A DNA stretch of 64,000 nt from an uncultured Oscillospiraceae bacterium (GCA_900543795.1 UQSH01000003.1:1-64000); one strand, 5' to 3'. Shown: positions 51,961 to 60,969, counted from the first letter of the stretch. Program-made: numbers and translations. The notes: a model not told the origin generated them from the letters alone.

Positions 51961-54540
51961 TTATTTATCCTGCTTTTTAGCAGCTTTTTCAGCCTTTTTC
52001 ATTGCCTTCTCGGCCTTTTTGGCAGCAAGCTCTGCTTCCTGCTCTGCTCGTTTAAGGGCCGCTAATTCCTCTTTTTCACGGTCCTCTTGATCGGCATTAA
52101 TCTTTGCCTCGTCATAAAGAGCGGCAATCTCGTCAAAATGGCTGTAATTCTCTTTTTGAAGAAGAAGCTTTCTTGCGTCAAGATAAGGCTTTGCAGAACG
52201 GTTAAACTGTGCGTACTCATCCTGCTTTTTCTTTGCCTGAGCAATAACATTTTTATCTTCTTTTTCAAGCACCTTAATTTGAGCTGAAATTTCAGCAACC
52301 TTATTCTTTTCGCCGTTTTTCTTAGCGGCTGCCTTTTCTTTATTAAGCTCAAAGATTTTAGCTTCGATTTCGTCTTCCCGTTCGAACAAATCGGTTATAT
52401 CAGACATTTGCGGTTCAACAAAGCTCTTAACGGAGCCGTAATGCTTATCATACGCTTTCTTTGCCGAAATGCGATTTTTGGCAAGCTGAACATCAAATGC
52501 TCTGCGCTCCTTTTGTCCCTCTGTTTTATTCGGAAGAGCCTTGGCTTTCTTGAGATCTGCTTTAAGAGAGCTCATTGAAGAATCGGCAATTCCTTCAAGT
52601 CCTGCTTCATAAATCCTTGTATAAACATCAATCTGATGAATATAATTATCTGTTTGGAACTTATCAAGCTCCTTGCAAACAAACTTTGAAATTTCGATTT
52701 CCTCATTGAACGCAAGATTTTCACGATACTGCTTTTTAGCAGCCCTTCGCTCTGCCTTGCCGGAAACTGATTTATACATTTTCTTATCTGCTTCCTTCGG
52801 CTGAGCAGCAGCCATTTCTCTTGCATTTTCAACCATCTCAATTGCTTCAACAATTTGATGGTTATCAAGAGCCTTATTACCGTAATCCTCAAAAAGTGAA
52901 CGAACCTTAAGAACACGAACAACGGATTTTTGCTTATACTCATCAAAATCATAGAAGAAGAACGGAATAACATTCATAACGGCACCGCCTGCCGCAACGA
53001 TAACAAGAATGCGAAGAAGCGGTATAAGTGTTCCGCTGACATCATAAAGGGCATTTGAAGCCGCAAACATATCCTGACCGTTAGCTGCCTGCTGTTGAAG
53101 CATAGCTCCGATTGTGTCTTCATTTCCCGGCAATACTCTTGACATTATGTTTGAATTTAAAACAACCGTTTTAGCGTTTGAAACAGTCATTCCGAATTTT
53201 TCTTGGAGTGCAGGAAGAACAACTGCCGTTGCAAGAGTTATAACATTACCGATTGCGGTAATTGCAGAGAACATTCCGTCTATTCTTTCGCCGCTTATGT
53301 ACTGCTGATAATCGCGTATATCCGCCTGAATTGACGGTGTTAAAATATGGGCAAACGCACCTACAATGCCATTGAAATAAAGACAAATAAGAACGCACCA
53401 AATGATATATGATTTAAGGTTGCCCGTTTCATCTACGCCTGCCGTTACAAACGGAAGCATCATAATAATAAATAAAATGTTAAGAAGATTCGTTACAATC
53501 TGAACATTTTTCTTTCCGTATTTACGAATAAAGAACGGAGCGAGAATCATTCCCCAAAGGGCAGAGTTTCCGTTTAGCGTTACAATGATACTATATACAT
53601 TACCGGAGCAAGCACCGCCGTAATTATAAAGCCAATAAAGGATATTACTGTATGCAGTTTCAAGGAAGCCAATCCAACCTGCGAGTGCAATAATCCAGAA
53701 ATATTTGTTTTTTGCAACCGCTTTTAGAGAATCAAAAAACTTAACCTGAACAACATGTGTTTTTGCCTGAATAATCTTTTCCTGAGTGTTGGCATAAACA
53801 ACAACTAACAAAGCTATACCTATTATACTGAGGATAGGATAAACAAGCCTGTAAACACGAACATCGGTTTGATTTGTGTGGTAAACATTCTGCGCAATAA
53901 TCGGCATAATTAAATTTACAACAGAAGGGCCGAGTGAATAAATTACACTTTTAATTGACGCAACATCAGCTCTTTCCTGTGAATTAGGAGAAAGAACATG
54001 AATAAGATTTTCATAAGCATCATAAAAGAAATAATAAAAGAATTGCAAAAGGACATTGAAAATCAAAAGAACAACACATTTTGCAATGTAATCTGCTGTT
54101 TTATCGCCGATAACGGCATTAGTTCCAACAATTAATTTAAGCTTATCATACGGGAACCAAACCATTGCAATAAACAGGAGTGCAGACGGGATACCCATTC
54201 TGATAATATACGGTCTGTATTTTCCTGCTTTATTTCGTGTGTTATCAATAATATTAGCCCTTAATCCCGTTAACGGAATACCCGAAAGAACTGCGATAAC
54301 ATACATTATATACATATCTGTCGGCCCGATACCGATTGTGCCTGTAATAAACACATTCGTTGAAGCGAGCAAACAGGTCCAGCTCATTGTAACAATAAGA
54401 TAAAAACCGATACCGCCGAAGGCATAAGACAAAATTTCCTTGAAATTCATATACCTTCCCTTTGGCGGATCATTCCAGTAATATCTGACATTATCAATTA
54501 CCGAAACAATCTTTTCTTTTAATCCGGCATTCTCCGCCAT
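51961..54540 (-). CDS. GPH-type sugar:cation symporter (MFS) with ~300-residue charged cytoplasmic tail
   Basis: 859 residues, against ~450-500 for normal glycoside-pentoside-hexuronide symporters. The first ~545 residues hold about 12 membrane segments, with family-like stretches DNTRNKAGKYRPYI in the loop after segment 3 and TPSIQADIRDYQQYISGERI near the middle of the second half. From about residue 550 the protein is soluble and strongly charged, with long predicted helices (EREDEIEAKIFELNKEKAAA, KAEKAMKKAEKAAKKQDK at the end) of coiled-coil character. Substrate unknown; family members import beta-glucosides, melibiose or pentosides with Na+ or H+. The tail has no phosphotransferase (EIIA) domain. 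It is a single-gene unit. Confidence 0.8.
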   Translation of the reverse strand: MAENAGLKEKIVSVIDNVRYYWNDPPKGRYMNFKEILSYAFGGIGFYLIVTMSWTCLLASTNVFITGTIGIGPTDMYIMYVIAVLSGIPLTGLRANIIDNTRNKAGKYRPYIIRMGIPSALLFIAMVWFPYDKLKLIVGTNAVIGDKTADYIAKCVVLLIFNVLLQFFYYFFYDAYENLIHVLSPNSQERADVASIKSVIYSLGPSVVNLIMPIIAQNVYHTNQTDVRVYRLVYPILSIIGIALLVVVYANTQEKIIQAKTHVVQVKFFDSLKAVAKNKYFWIIALAGWIGFLETAYSNILYWLYNYGGACSGNVYSIIVTLNGNSALWGMILAPFFIRKYGKKNVQIVTNLLNILFIIMMLPFVTAGVDETGNLKSYIIWCVLICLYFNGIVGAFAHILTPSIQADIRDYQQYISGERIDGMFSAITAIGNVITLATAVVLPALQEKFGMTVSNAKTVVLNSNIMSRVLPGNEDTIGAMLQQQAANGQDMFAASNALYDVSGTLIPLLRILVIVAAGGAVMNVIPFFFYDFDEYKQKSVVRVLKVRSLFEDYGNKALDNHQIVEAIEMVENAREMAAAQPKEADKKMYKSVSGKAERRAAKKQYRENLAFNEEIEISKFVCKELDKFQTDNYIHQIDVYTRIYEAGLEGIADSSMSSLKADLKKAKALPNKTEGQKERRAFDVQLAKNRISAKKAYDKHYGSVKSFVEPQMSDITDLFEREDEIEAKIFELNKEKAAAKKNGEKNKVAEISAQIKVLEKEDKNVIAQAKKKQDEYAQFNRSAKPYLDARKLLLQKENYSHFDEIAALYDEAKINADQEDREKEELAALKRAEQEAELAAKKAEKAMKKAEKAAKKQDK

Positions 54541-54666
54541 AAAACCATCCTCTCATCTTTTAAGTCGGCGTTATGACGCCATATATAAATTTAACATATT
54601 TTCACTCTTAAAGCAAGATATTTTATATATATTTCATCAAAAAGTATAATAAAAACCAAAAAAAGA

Positions 54667-54694
54667 TTTCCGCAGGCAGAAAAACCTGCGGAAA
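54667..54694. terminator. Terminator after the transglutaminase-like lipoprotein gene
   Basis: TTTCCGCAGG and CCTGCGGAAA form a perfect 10-bp stem; on the minus strand it is followed by TCTTTTTTTGG. Confidence 0.8.
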
Positions 54695-54729
54695 ACCTTA
54701 CATCTGTTTAAAAATGACAATCCGAATAT

Positions 54730-55614
54730 TTAAAAGTTAATTTCCGTTACCCGTCCGTCAGAATGCGTTGCCGAAATAACACCGTTTGAATATTCATAGG
54801 ATTTTGTTTGGAAAAGCTCTGCAAACATATCGCTGTTTTGCTCAGGAACGGCAGTTGATTTATCTGCAAAGGTTAAATCACATTCTATGCCGTTTTTTTG
54901 AAGCCCCATATATGTCATTCCGAAATACGACAAGCCGTTGCCCTGCGAATACACCTTTTCTCCGTAAGGATCAAAATAATACCTCTCGCCGTTGATTTCA
55001 AGCTCTGTTAAAAAGTGAGTTGCATCATATCCCTTTGCGTACACTCTTGAGGCAGGTATTCCCTGCTGTTGAAGAAGAAAATTGAAGGCTGCTTCAAATG
55101 CAGATGCCGAACCCTTTTTTTCAACTATTGCATCGAATGCAGTTGAATAGGAATAATCAATTTCAACATTTTGAGCAAGATAACTGTAAAGATTTAGGAT
55201 AAATTCGTTGTCAGAAACAGCTCCTGCTTTACATTCTTCAAGAATTACAGAAGCCTTCTCCTTAAATTTATCAACAAGCCTTTTATGCTCCTTTGAGGAA
55301 TTCTTATATCTAATTCTAACGCTTTTGGAATCGGAATTTTGCTTAATGCTTTCAACAAGATCGGAAAGAGGAAAGCTTGTGTAAAACATAGTTGTTGCCT
55401 CGTTAAACTCCTCTTCGCCTACCTCTGCACTCTCCTCTGCGTTCATTACTGCATTAAAGAGAGACAAATAAGCATTTTTTGATTCCTGTGAATAATCGGA
55501 AAGCCTTGCGTCATAGGAAGCCTTCATTTCTCTGATTTCAACCTGCTTTTTACACCCGGAAAAAGTGCAGGCGCAAAGTAAAACGCAAAGCAAAACAGAA
55601 ACAATCTTTTTCAT
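54730..55614 (-). CDS. Transglutaminase-like lipoprotein lacking the catalytic cysteine
   Basis: 294 residues from ATG 55614 (MKKIVSVLLC). The signal peptide ends with lipobox FSGC. Residues ~120-235 align by eye with the bacterial transglutaminase-like domain: the early helix region SYLAQNVEIDYSYS, then KKGSASAFEAAFNFLLQQQG where G.C..Y(A/S) is expected, then ATHFLTELEINGERYYFDPY with the expected His and Asp. The cysteine position is Ala or Ser, so protease or crosslinking activity is unlikely. It follows the sirtuin gene by 15 nt and is last in the azlCD operon. Confidence 0.75.
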   Translation of the reverse strand: MKKIVSVLLCVLLCACTFSGCKKQVEIREMKASYDARLSDYSQESKNAYLSLFNAVMNAEESAEVGEEEFNEATTMFYTSFPLSDLVESIKQNSDSKSVRIRYKNSSKEHKRLVDKFKEKASVILEECKAGAVSDNEFILNLYSYLAQNVEIDYSYSTAFDAIVEKKGSASAFEAAFNFLLQQQGIPASRVYAKGYDATHFLTELEINGERYYFDPYGEKVYSQGNGLSYFGMTYMGLQKNGIECDLTFADKSTAVPEQNSDMFAELFQTKSYEYSNGVISATHSDGRVTEINF

Positions 55615-55629
55615 ATCAATATCCATCCG

Positions 55630-56358
55630 TTACAAATTTACATTAATTTGCGAAAGCACCTCGCCCACCTTGCCGTGAATAACAAGATCAGCCGTGGCAT
55701 CGGCAGGAGTCGGCGCCTTATTTATTAAAACAAACTTATTACCCGTAAAAAATCTTATAAAGCCTGCGGCGGGATAAACCGCAAGGCTTGTTCCGGCAAC
55801 AATAAGGCAATCGGCATTTGCAATGGCATTTACTGCGGCGTTAACCGTTTTATCGTCAAGCCCCTCCTCATACAAAACAACATCCGGCTTAACGAGCGAG
55901 CCGCATTCATCGCAATATGGAACACCGCTTGATTTCTCAATATATTCGGCGCCGAAAAATTTTCCGCACCCGGTACAATAATTGCGAAGCGTTGAACCGT
56001 GAAGCTCATAAACACATTTACTTCCCGCCTTTTGATGAAGTCCGTCTATATTCTGCGTAACAACGGCAGAAAGCTTACCTGCCCTTTCAAGCTCTGCAAG
56101 CTTTAAATGAGCGGAATTCGGCAGAGCATCAAGACAAATCAGCTTATCCTTATAAAAACGGTAAAAATAATCCGTGTGTTTTTCAAAAAATGTGTGGCTT
56201 AAAATTTCCTCAGGAGGATAATCGTATTTTTGATTATAAAGCCCGTCCACAGAGCGAAAATCGGGTATGCCGCTTTCGGTTGAAACGCCTGCACCGCCGA
56301 AGAAAACTATATTGCTGCTTTCGTCAACGATTTTTTGCAACTGTTCAATACTGTTCAT
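55630..56358 (-). CDS. cobB: Sir2-family NAD-dependent protein deacylase
   Basis: 242 residues. Rossmann motifs GAGVSTESGIPDFRS and TQNIDGLHQKAGS; the catalytic His in ELHGS; zinc cysteines CTGC and CDEC; late AGTSLAVYPAAG. It removes acetyl or longer acyl groups from lysines using NAD. It lies between a MIF-family gene and a transglutaminase-like lipoprotein gene, all in one direction with short gaps. The sequence lacks the R/Y pair pattern of typical desuccinylases as far as can be seen, so deacetylase is the more likely activity. Confidence 0.93.
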   Translation of the reverse strand: MNSIEQLQKIVDESSNIVFFGGAGVSTESGIPDFRSVDGLYNQKYDYPPEEILSHTFFEKHTDYFYRFYKDKLICLDALPNSAHLKLAELERAGKLSAVVTQNIDGLHQKAGSKCVYELHGSTLRNYCTGCGKFFGAEYIEKSSGVPYCDECGSLVKPDVVLYEEGLDDKTVNAAVNAIANADCLIVAGTSLAVYPAAGFIRFFTGNKFVLINKAPTPADATADLVIHGKVGEVLSQINVNL

Positions 56359-56374
56359 AGTAGCCGCCCTTAAA

Positions 56375-56713
56375 TTAAAAATTCATATTATTCCAGCCCC
56401 ATTGAGACGAGCCGCTGTACTTAACATAAACGCAATCGGGAGTAATTCCGAGAACTTCATTGAAAATTGAGCAAACCTCTTTTGTCATTTTCTCGCACTG
56501 CGAATCACTTGGGCTGCCGAATACTGAAACATCGACAAACGCCATAGGATTACTTTTACCCTTAAAATACATTGAGCACTTATCCTCAAAGGAGAGCATA
56601 AGCCAGCCCTCGCTTTTTCCGAGAATTTCAATTGCCTTACCGAGCTTTTCCTTGAGCGTTATTTCCTGCTCCTTTGAAATTTCGATATTCGTGTTTGTGT
56701 TGATAAAAGGCAT
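56375..56713 (-). CDS. MIF-family tautomerase (macrophage migration inhibitory factor homologue)
   Basis: 112 residues from ATG 56713, which makes Pro the first residue after Met removal, as in all MIF/tautomerase proteins. A TTG seven codons earlier is in frame but would bury the proline. The start MPFINTNTNIEIS and the end ITPDCVYVKYSG...WGWNNMNF match MIF closely (MIF ends in ...RISPDRVYINYYD...VGWNNSTF). Length is the same as the animal protein. The family does keto-enol tautomerisation; animal MIF is also a cytokine. Bacterial members are known but their job is not. Located between azlD and the sirtuin gene. Confidence 0.88.
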   Translation of the reverse strand: MPFINTNTNIEISKEQEITLKEKLGKAIEILGKSEGWLMLSFEDKCSMYFKGKSNPMAFVDVSVFGSPSDSQCEKMTKEVCSIFNEVLGITPDCVYVKYSGSSQWGWNNMNF

Positions 56714-56768
56714 AATAATCACTTTTCCTTTCAAATATTATCGGAGTAATAACTCACCGATATATAAA

Positions 56769-57101
56769 TCAAAAAACAAAATTAATTAAAAGCATATAGC
56801 CGATTGTTCCGACGGATATGCTTAAAAGCACATTTTTCTTCCAAATATGAACAAGTGCAGTTGCTCCGACTGCTATCAGCTTTGGCATAATTTCGTTTAC
56901 AGTCTGCATTCTGAAATCACCGATACAATAAACGATAAGCACACCGATAATGGCAACAGGAAGAACATTGCCGAGATAGCGGATAATCCTTGGCGGCTCC
57001 TTGCTTCCTCGGAAAAGAATGAACGGAACAAGCCTTGTTGCAAAGGTGCACACCGCAGCAACGGCAATCATTATGATTGCCTGATTAGACGAAAGAGGCA
57101 T
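56769..57101 (-). CDS. azlD: AzlD-family small membrane protein
   Basis: 110 residues with four hydrophobic segments and the conserved CTFATRLVPFILFRG and RYLGNVLPVAIIGVLIVYCI. Partner of AzlC in a branched-chain amino-acid (and azaleucine) exporter. Its ATG shares one base with the azlC stop (TAATG). Confidence 0.9.
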   Translation of the reverse strand: MPLSSNQAIIMIAVAAVCTFATRLVPFILFRGSKEPPRIIRYLGNVLPVAIIGVLIVYCIGDFRMQTVNEIMPKLIAVGATALVHIWKKNVLLSISVGTIGYMLLINFVF

Positions 57102-57811
57102 TATTCGTTCCCCCTTTCCTTATCAATAAGCGGCTTTCCGCACAAAAGAACCGCACAGCAAAGTATAAGCGACGGGAGAAGAAATTTATCCGCACCGAAT
57201 ATCATTAGGCATATTAGAGCACACAAAACTCCTGCTGCTCCGCAGATTTTAAAGCTTTTTCCGCCCCTAATCAAATCAACGAAGATAACAACGAAGAGAG
57301 CCGTCATTGAAAAATCAATGCCCGTAAAATCAATTGGGATATTCTGCCCTGCAAGAGAGCCGATAACAGAGCCTGCTATCCAATAAAGATGATTTAACTC
57401 GCCTATAATAAAGCGTGCTTTAATTTCATCAACATCCTTGGGCACCTCATTAAATGAAACATTTACGGAATAGGTTTCATCGGTCAGAGTAAAAATCATA
57501 AACGGATAGCGCCATCCGCCCTTTTTGAACCTTTCAACAAAGGAAAGCCCATAAAATATATGGCGTGAATTAACAAAGAGTGTCATCATCGCAACCGTTG
57601 GAAGCGAAGCCGCCGACGAAAGAAGCGAAACGAGCAGAAACTGACCGGAGCCTGCATAGACAAATAATGATATAAACGCTGCCCAAATCCAATTATAGCC
57701 TGCTTCATAGAGCATAATTCCGAAAGCAGAGCCGAGGAACAGATAGCCGAAAAGAACGGGCAGAGATTTTTTTACTGCAAATTTAATTGTTGAACTTTTA
57801 CTGATACCCAT
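57101..57811 (-). CDS. azlC: AzlC-family branched-chain amino-acid exporter subunit
   Basis: 236 residues with about seven membrane segments; family blocks LPVLFGYLFLGSAFGIMLYE, FVYAGSGQFLLVSLL and NSRHIFYGLSF. AzlCD exports leucine analogues and branched-chain amino acids. First gene of the operon azlC-azlD-MIF-sirtuin-transglutaminase-like. It is divergent to pyrophosphatase. Confidence 0.9.
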   Translation of the reverse strand: MGISKSSTIKFAVKKSLPVLFGYLFLGSAFGIMLYEAGYNWIWAAFISLFVYAGSGQFLLVSLLSSAASLPTVAMMTLFVNSRHIFYGLSFVERFKKGGWRYPFMIFTLTDETYSVNVSFNEVPKDVDEIKARFIIGELNHLYWIAGSVIGSLAGQNIPIDFTGIDFSMTALFVVIFVDLIRGGKSFKICGAAGVLCALICLMIFGADKFLLPSLILCCAVLLCGKPLIDKERGNE

Positions 57812-57878
57812 ATTTTATTCTCCGCTGATATTATATATTAATAATGAGAAACTTTCAATCACAAATTGCAAATAATTA

Positions 57879-57907
57879 TTGTAATTAATCCGTTCAAGTG
57901 ATAGAAT
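57879..57907 (+). promoter_or_regulatory. Sigma-A promoter of ppa
   Basis: TTGTAA (57879-57884), a 17-nt spacer and TAGAAT (57902-57907), 24 nt before the start. Confidence 0.65.
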
Positions 57908-57931
57908 ATAAAACAGAAAGAGGTGTTTCTT

Positions 57932-58465
57932 ATGAATATATGGCACAGCATAAGCCCAAAGCGTATAAAGAAAGACAGATTTTATGCTGTTATCGAAATT
58001 TCAAAGGGCGGAAAAAATAAATACGAGCTTGACAAGGAAACGGGAATGTTAAAGCTGGACAGAGTTCTTTTTACATCAACTCATTACCCGGCGAACTACG
58101 GATTTATACCCCGCACCTATGCAAACGACAATGACCCGCTTGATGTTCTTGTTCTTTGCAGTGAACAAATTCAGCCGATGACGATAGTTGAATGCTCGCC
58201 GATAGGAGTTCTTATTATGGAGGACGGCGGCTTCAAGGACGAAAAAATCATTGCGGTTCCCGTTAATGATCCAAACTATAACTGCTATAAAAATATTGAC
58301 GAGCTTCCCTCTCACTATTTTGATGAAATAAGACATTTCTTTGAGGTTTATAAAACTCTTGAAACAGGAAAGGCAACATCCGTTACCGAGGTGCTCGACA
58401 GACCGATTGCAGAGGAGATTATTGAAAACTGCATTGAGGAATACATAAGAAAATTTCAAATGTAA
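57932..58465 (+). CDS. ppa: Inorganic pyrophosphatase (family I)
   Basis: 177 residues from ATG 57932 (MNIWHSISPKRI), after AGAGGTG; a GTG three codons earlier lies on that site. Family I motif DNDPLDVLVL, preceded by the conserved HYPANYGFIPRTY. It hydrolyses pyrophosphate. Many Clostridia use family II or membrane enzymes, so family I here is mildly notable. Confidence 0.93.
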   Translation: MNIWHSISPKRIKKDRFYAVIEISKGGKNKYELDKETGMLKLDRVLFTSTHYPANYGFIPRTYANDNDPLDVLVLCSEQIQPMTIVECSPIGVLIMEDGGFKDEKIIAVPVNDPNYNCYKNIDELPSHYFDEIRHFFEVYKTLETGKATSVTEVLDRPIAEEIIENCIEEYIRKFQM

Positions 58466-58474
58466 GCAATAATT

Positions 58475-58509
58475 AAAGCCTTGCGGACTGTTTAAGTCTG
58501 CAAGGCTTT
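58475..58509. terminator. Bidirectional terminator between ppa and the porB-like gene
   Basis: AAAGCCTTGC and GCAAGGCTTT form the stem, extended inward by GAC/GTC, followed by TTTAAATTT. Confidence 0.82.
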
Positions 58510-58515
58510 TTAAAT

Positions 58516-59457
58516 TTAAGAGCCCATTTTTCGATCGCATCTTTTAACAAGCTCGTCCCAGCGGCGATCAACCTCTTTTTGAAAGGCTTCAATCATCCAT
58601 TCGTTTCCGGGCTTAAACATATGCTTAAATCTTCCCTGCTTCGAAAGGAATTCCTCGATGGGAACATATTTTTTCGGCTCATAGTTAAGAATCCAAACAC
58701 CGTCAACAACCTCAAACAAAGGCCAATAGCGTGTTTCAACACCTAACTTGCATATCTCCATAATATCCCAGGTATTGTATCTCCAGCCTCTCGGACACGG
58801 AGCCATAATATTAAGGAATGCAGCGCCCTTTGTATAAATAGCTTTTTCGGATTTAACATGTAAATCACGGAAATTCTGAATAAATGTTGTTTGAGCAACA
58901 TACGGAACCTTATGCTCTGCTATAATTGCGGCAAGGTCCTTTCTGTACTGCGGCTTACCGTTGGAGGCAGTGCCGACAGGAGTTGTTGTTGTGTCTGCAA
59001 ACATAGGAGTTGCAGAGGAACGCTGAATACCCGTGTTCATATAAGCTCCGTTATCGTAGCAAACATAAACCATATCGTGCCCTCTTTCCATAGCACCGGA
59101 AAGCGACTGAAAGCCGATATCGTATGTTCCGCCGTCTCCACCGAAGGTTATAAACTTATAGGTTTCATCAAGCTTACCCTTACGCTTTAATGCATTATAT
59201 GCACCCTCAACGCCGCTCATAGTTGCGCCTGCGTTTTCAAAGGCGTTATGAATATAGCTATCCTTATAGGCGGTATAGGGATACATAAAGGAGGAAACCT
59301 CTAAACAGCCCGTTGCATTGCCGACAACTGCTTTATCCCCCGGCTTTATTGCTTTAAGCACATTTCTTACTGCGATTGTTCCGCCGCAGCCGGCACACAT
59401 TCTGTGGCCTCCGGCAAGGCGCTCCTCTCTGCCGATAAATTCCTTGAAATTATACAC
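58516..59457 (-). CDS. porB: 2-oxoacid:ferredoxin oxidoreductase beta subunit
   Basis: 313 residues. The TPP site shows in FITFGGDGGTYDIGFQSLSG and VCYDNGAYMNTGIQRS; the cluster cysteines begin with MCAGCGGT. With the alpha, delta and gamma genes upstream it forms a four-subunit oxidoreductase that turns a 2-oxoacid and CoA into acyl-CoA, CO2 and reduced ferredoxin. The sequences look most like pyruvate enzymes, but a branched-chain 2-oxoacid cannot be excluded, and the T-box leader makes it worth testing. Confidence 0.9.
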   Translation of the reverse strand: MYNFKEFIGREERLAGGHRMCAGCGGTIAVRNVLKAIKPGDKAVVGNATGCLEVSSFMYPYTAYKDSYIHNAFENAGATMSGVEGAYNALKRKGKLDETYKFITFGGDGGTYDIGFQSLSGAMERGHDMVYVCYDNGAYMNTGIQRSSATPMFADTTTTPVGTASNGKPQYRKDLAAIIAEHKVPYVAQTTFIQNFRDLHVKSEKAIYTKGAAFLNIMAPCPRGWRYNTWDIMEICKLGVETRYWPLFEVVDGVWILNYEPKKYVPIEEFLSKQGRFKHMFKPGNEWMIEAFQKEVDRRWDELVKRCDRKMGS

Positions 59458-59471
59458 TTAAACGCACCTCC

Positions 59472-60653
59472 TTATTCTCTTACGCCCATATAACGATACG
59501 GATTTTCTATTTCTTTTCCGTTTGCGATTTCGCCGAGCTCGGCATAAATGCCCTTCATATCATCAACTCTGACATCTCTGCCGCCAAGACCGTAAACATA
59601 GTTAAGCACCTTTGGGGTTGCTCCTGCTCTGTAAAGTGCGGTTGTTACCTCTGCGCCGAGAGGACCGCAATTATCGTTATAGCTCTCTGTTCTATCCATA
59701 ACCGCAATTGCCTTGCATCCTTTAAGGCTCTGTGCAATTTCTTCTGCCGGGAATGGTCTGAAAAGTCTGATTTTAACAAGACCTGCCTTAACGCCGTCTT
59801 TTCTTAATTCGTCAACGGCTTGCTTAGTTGTTCCTGCCGCAGAGCCGATAATAACAACTGCAAGCTCGGCGTCGTCCATTTTATATTCCTCAAAGAGTCC
59901 GTATTCCCTGCCGCTTATTTTTGCATATTCCTTTGCAACATCAAGCGTTACCTGCTTTGCATTTTTAAGTGCCTCTGCCTGTGCTCTTTTTGCTTCAAAA
60001 TAATAATTTGTTACGCTGTACGGTCCAACCGCCATAGGACATTCGGGATTGAGAAGATAATTTTCCGGCTCATATTCACCAACGAAATCCTTAACCTCAT
60101 TATCTTCAAGAAGCGTTATATTTTCTACCGCATGAGAGGTAATGAAGCCATCCTGGCAAATCATAACGGGAAGCATAACCTTTTTATGCTCTGCAATTCT
60201 GTATGCCATAACAAGATTATCATAAGCCTCTTGATTGTTTTCTGCATAAATTTGAATCCAACCCGAATCGCGTGCACCCATTGAATCACTATGGTCGCAA
60301 TTGATATTAATAGGACCGGAAAGTGCTCTGTTTACAAGAGTTAAAACGCAGGGCAATCTGTTTGACGCGGCAAGATACAGCTCCTCCCACATAAGCGCCA
60401 TACCTGCCGACGAGGTTGCCGTTACGGAGCGTGCTCCTGCGGCCTCTGCGCCGATAACGGCAGACATTGCGGAATGCTCCGATTCAACGGGGATAAACTC
60501 GGAATCAACCTGTCCGTTTGCAACAAATTTAGAAAAATACTGCGGAATTTCAGTTGATGGAGTTATGGGGAAAGCCGCCATAACATCGGGGTTAATCTGA
60601 CGAAGAGCCTCTGCAACTGCTTCGTTTCCGCTTAAACGGTCTCTTCTTGCCAT
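59472..60653 (-). CDS. porA: 2-oxoacid:ferredoxin oxidoreductase alpha subunit
   Basis: 393 residues. Family blocks PDVMAAFPITPSTEIPQYFS, VESEHSAMSAVIGAEAAGAR, RALSGPININCDHSDSMGAR and the late YVYGLGGRDVRVDDM. Binds the pyrimidine side of TPP with the beta subunit. It is 1 nt after the delta stop and 14 nt before porB, so one transcript. Confidence 0.9.
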   Translation of the reverse strand: MARRDRLSGNEAVAEALRQINPDVMAAFPITPSTEIPQYFSKFVANGQVDSEFIPVESEHSAMSAVIGAEAAGARSVTATSSAGMALMWEELYLAASNRLPCVLTLVNRALSGPININCDHSDSMGARDSGWIQIYAENNQEAYDNLVMAYRIAEHKKVMLPVMICQDGFITSHAVENITLLEDNEVKDFVGEYEPENYLLNPECPMAVGPYSVTNYYFEAKRAQAEALKNAKQVTLDVAKEYAKISGREYGLFEEYKMDDAELAVVIIGSAAGTTKQAVDELRKDGVKAGLVKIRLFRPFPAEEIAQSLKGCKAIAVMDRTESYNDNCGPLGAEVTTALYRAGATPKVLNYVYGLGGRDVRVDDMKGIYAELGEIANGKEIENPYRYMGVRE

Positions 60654-60654
60654 A

Positions 60655-60957
60655 TTATTTTACCCCCTTCATAGTGATTGCGCCCGTGTGGCACGCCTTA
60701 ACGCATATACCGCAGCCCTTGCAATGATCATAATCAAACGGACCTCTTTTGCCGTCAACAACGGGAATAACGCTATCCGGGCAAACGGGAATGCACATAA
60801 GGCAATGAATACACAAATCCTCGTGAAGCTCCGGCTTAACTGAGGTCCACTCGCCCGTGTTAAATTCAAGAGAGGTCATTTCGCCGTAAATCTGCATACC
60901 CTCTGTTAAATCCTGCCATTTGCATTTAAGATTTAATTTATTTACATCTGATTTCAT
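60655..60957 (-). CDS. porD: 2-oxoacid:ferredoxin oxidoreductase delta subunit (2x[4Fe-4S])
   Basis: 100 residues with two CxxCxxCxxxCP-type cluster sites (CIHCLMCIPVCP and CKGCGICVKACH). It passes electrons from the TPP centre to ferredoxin. Confidence 0.92.
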   Translation of the reverse strand: MKSDVNKLNLKCKWQDLTEGMQIYGEMTSLEFNTGEWTSVKPELHEDLCIHCLMCIPVCPDSVIPVVDGKRGPFDYDHCKGCGICVKACHTGAITMKGVK

Positions 60958-60969
60958 TATTCTGCCTCC

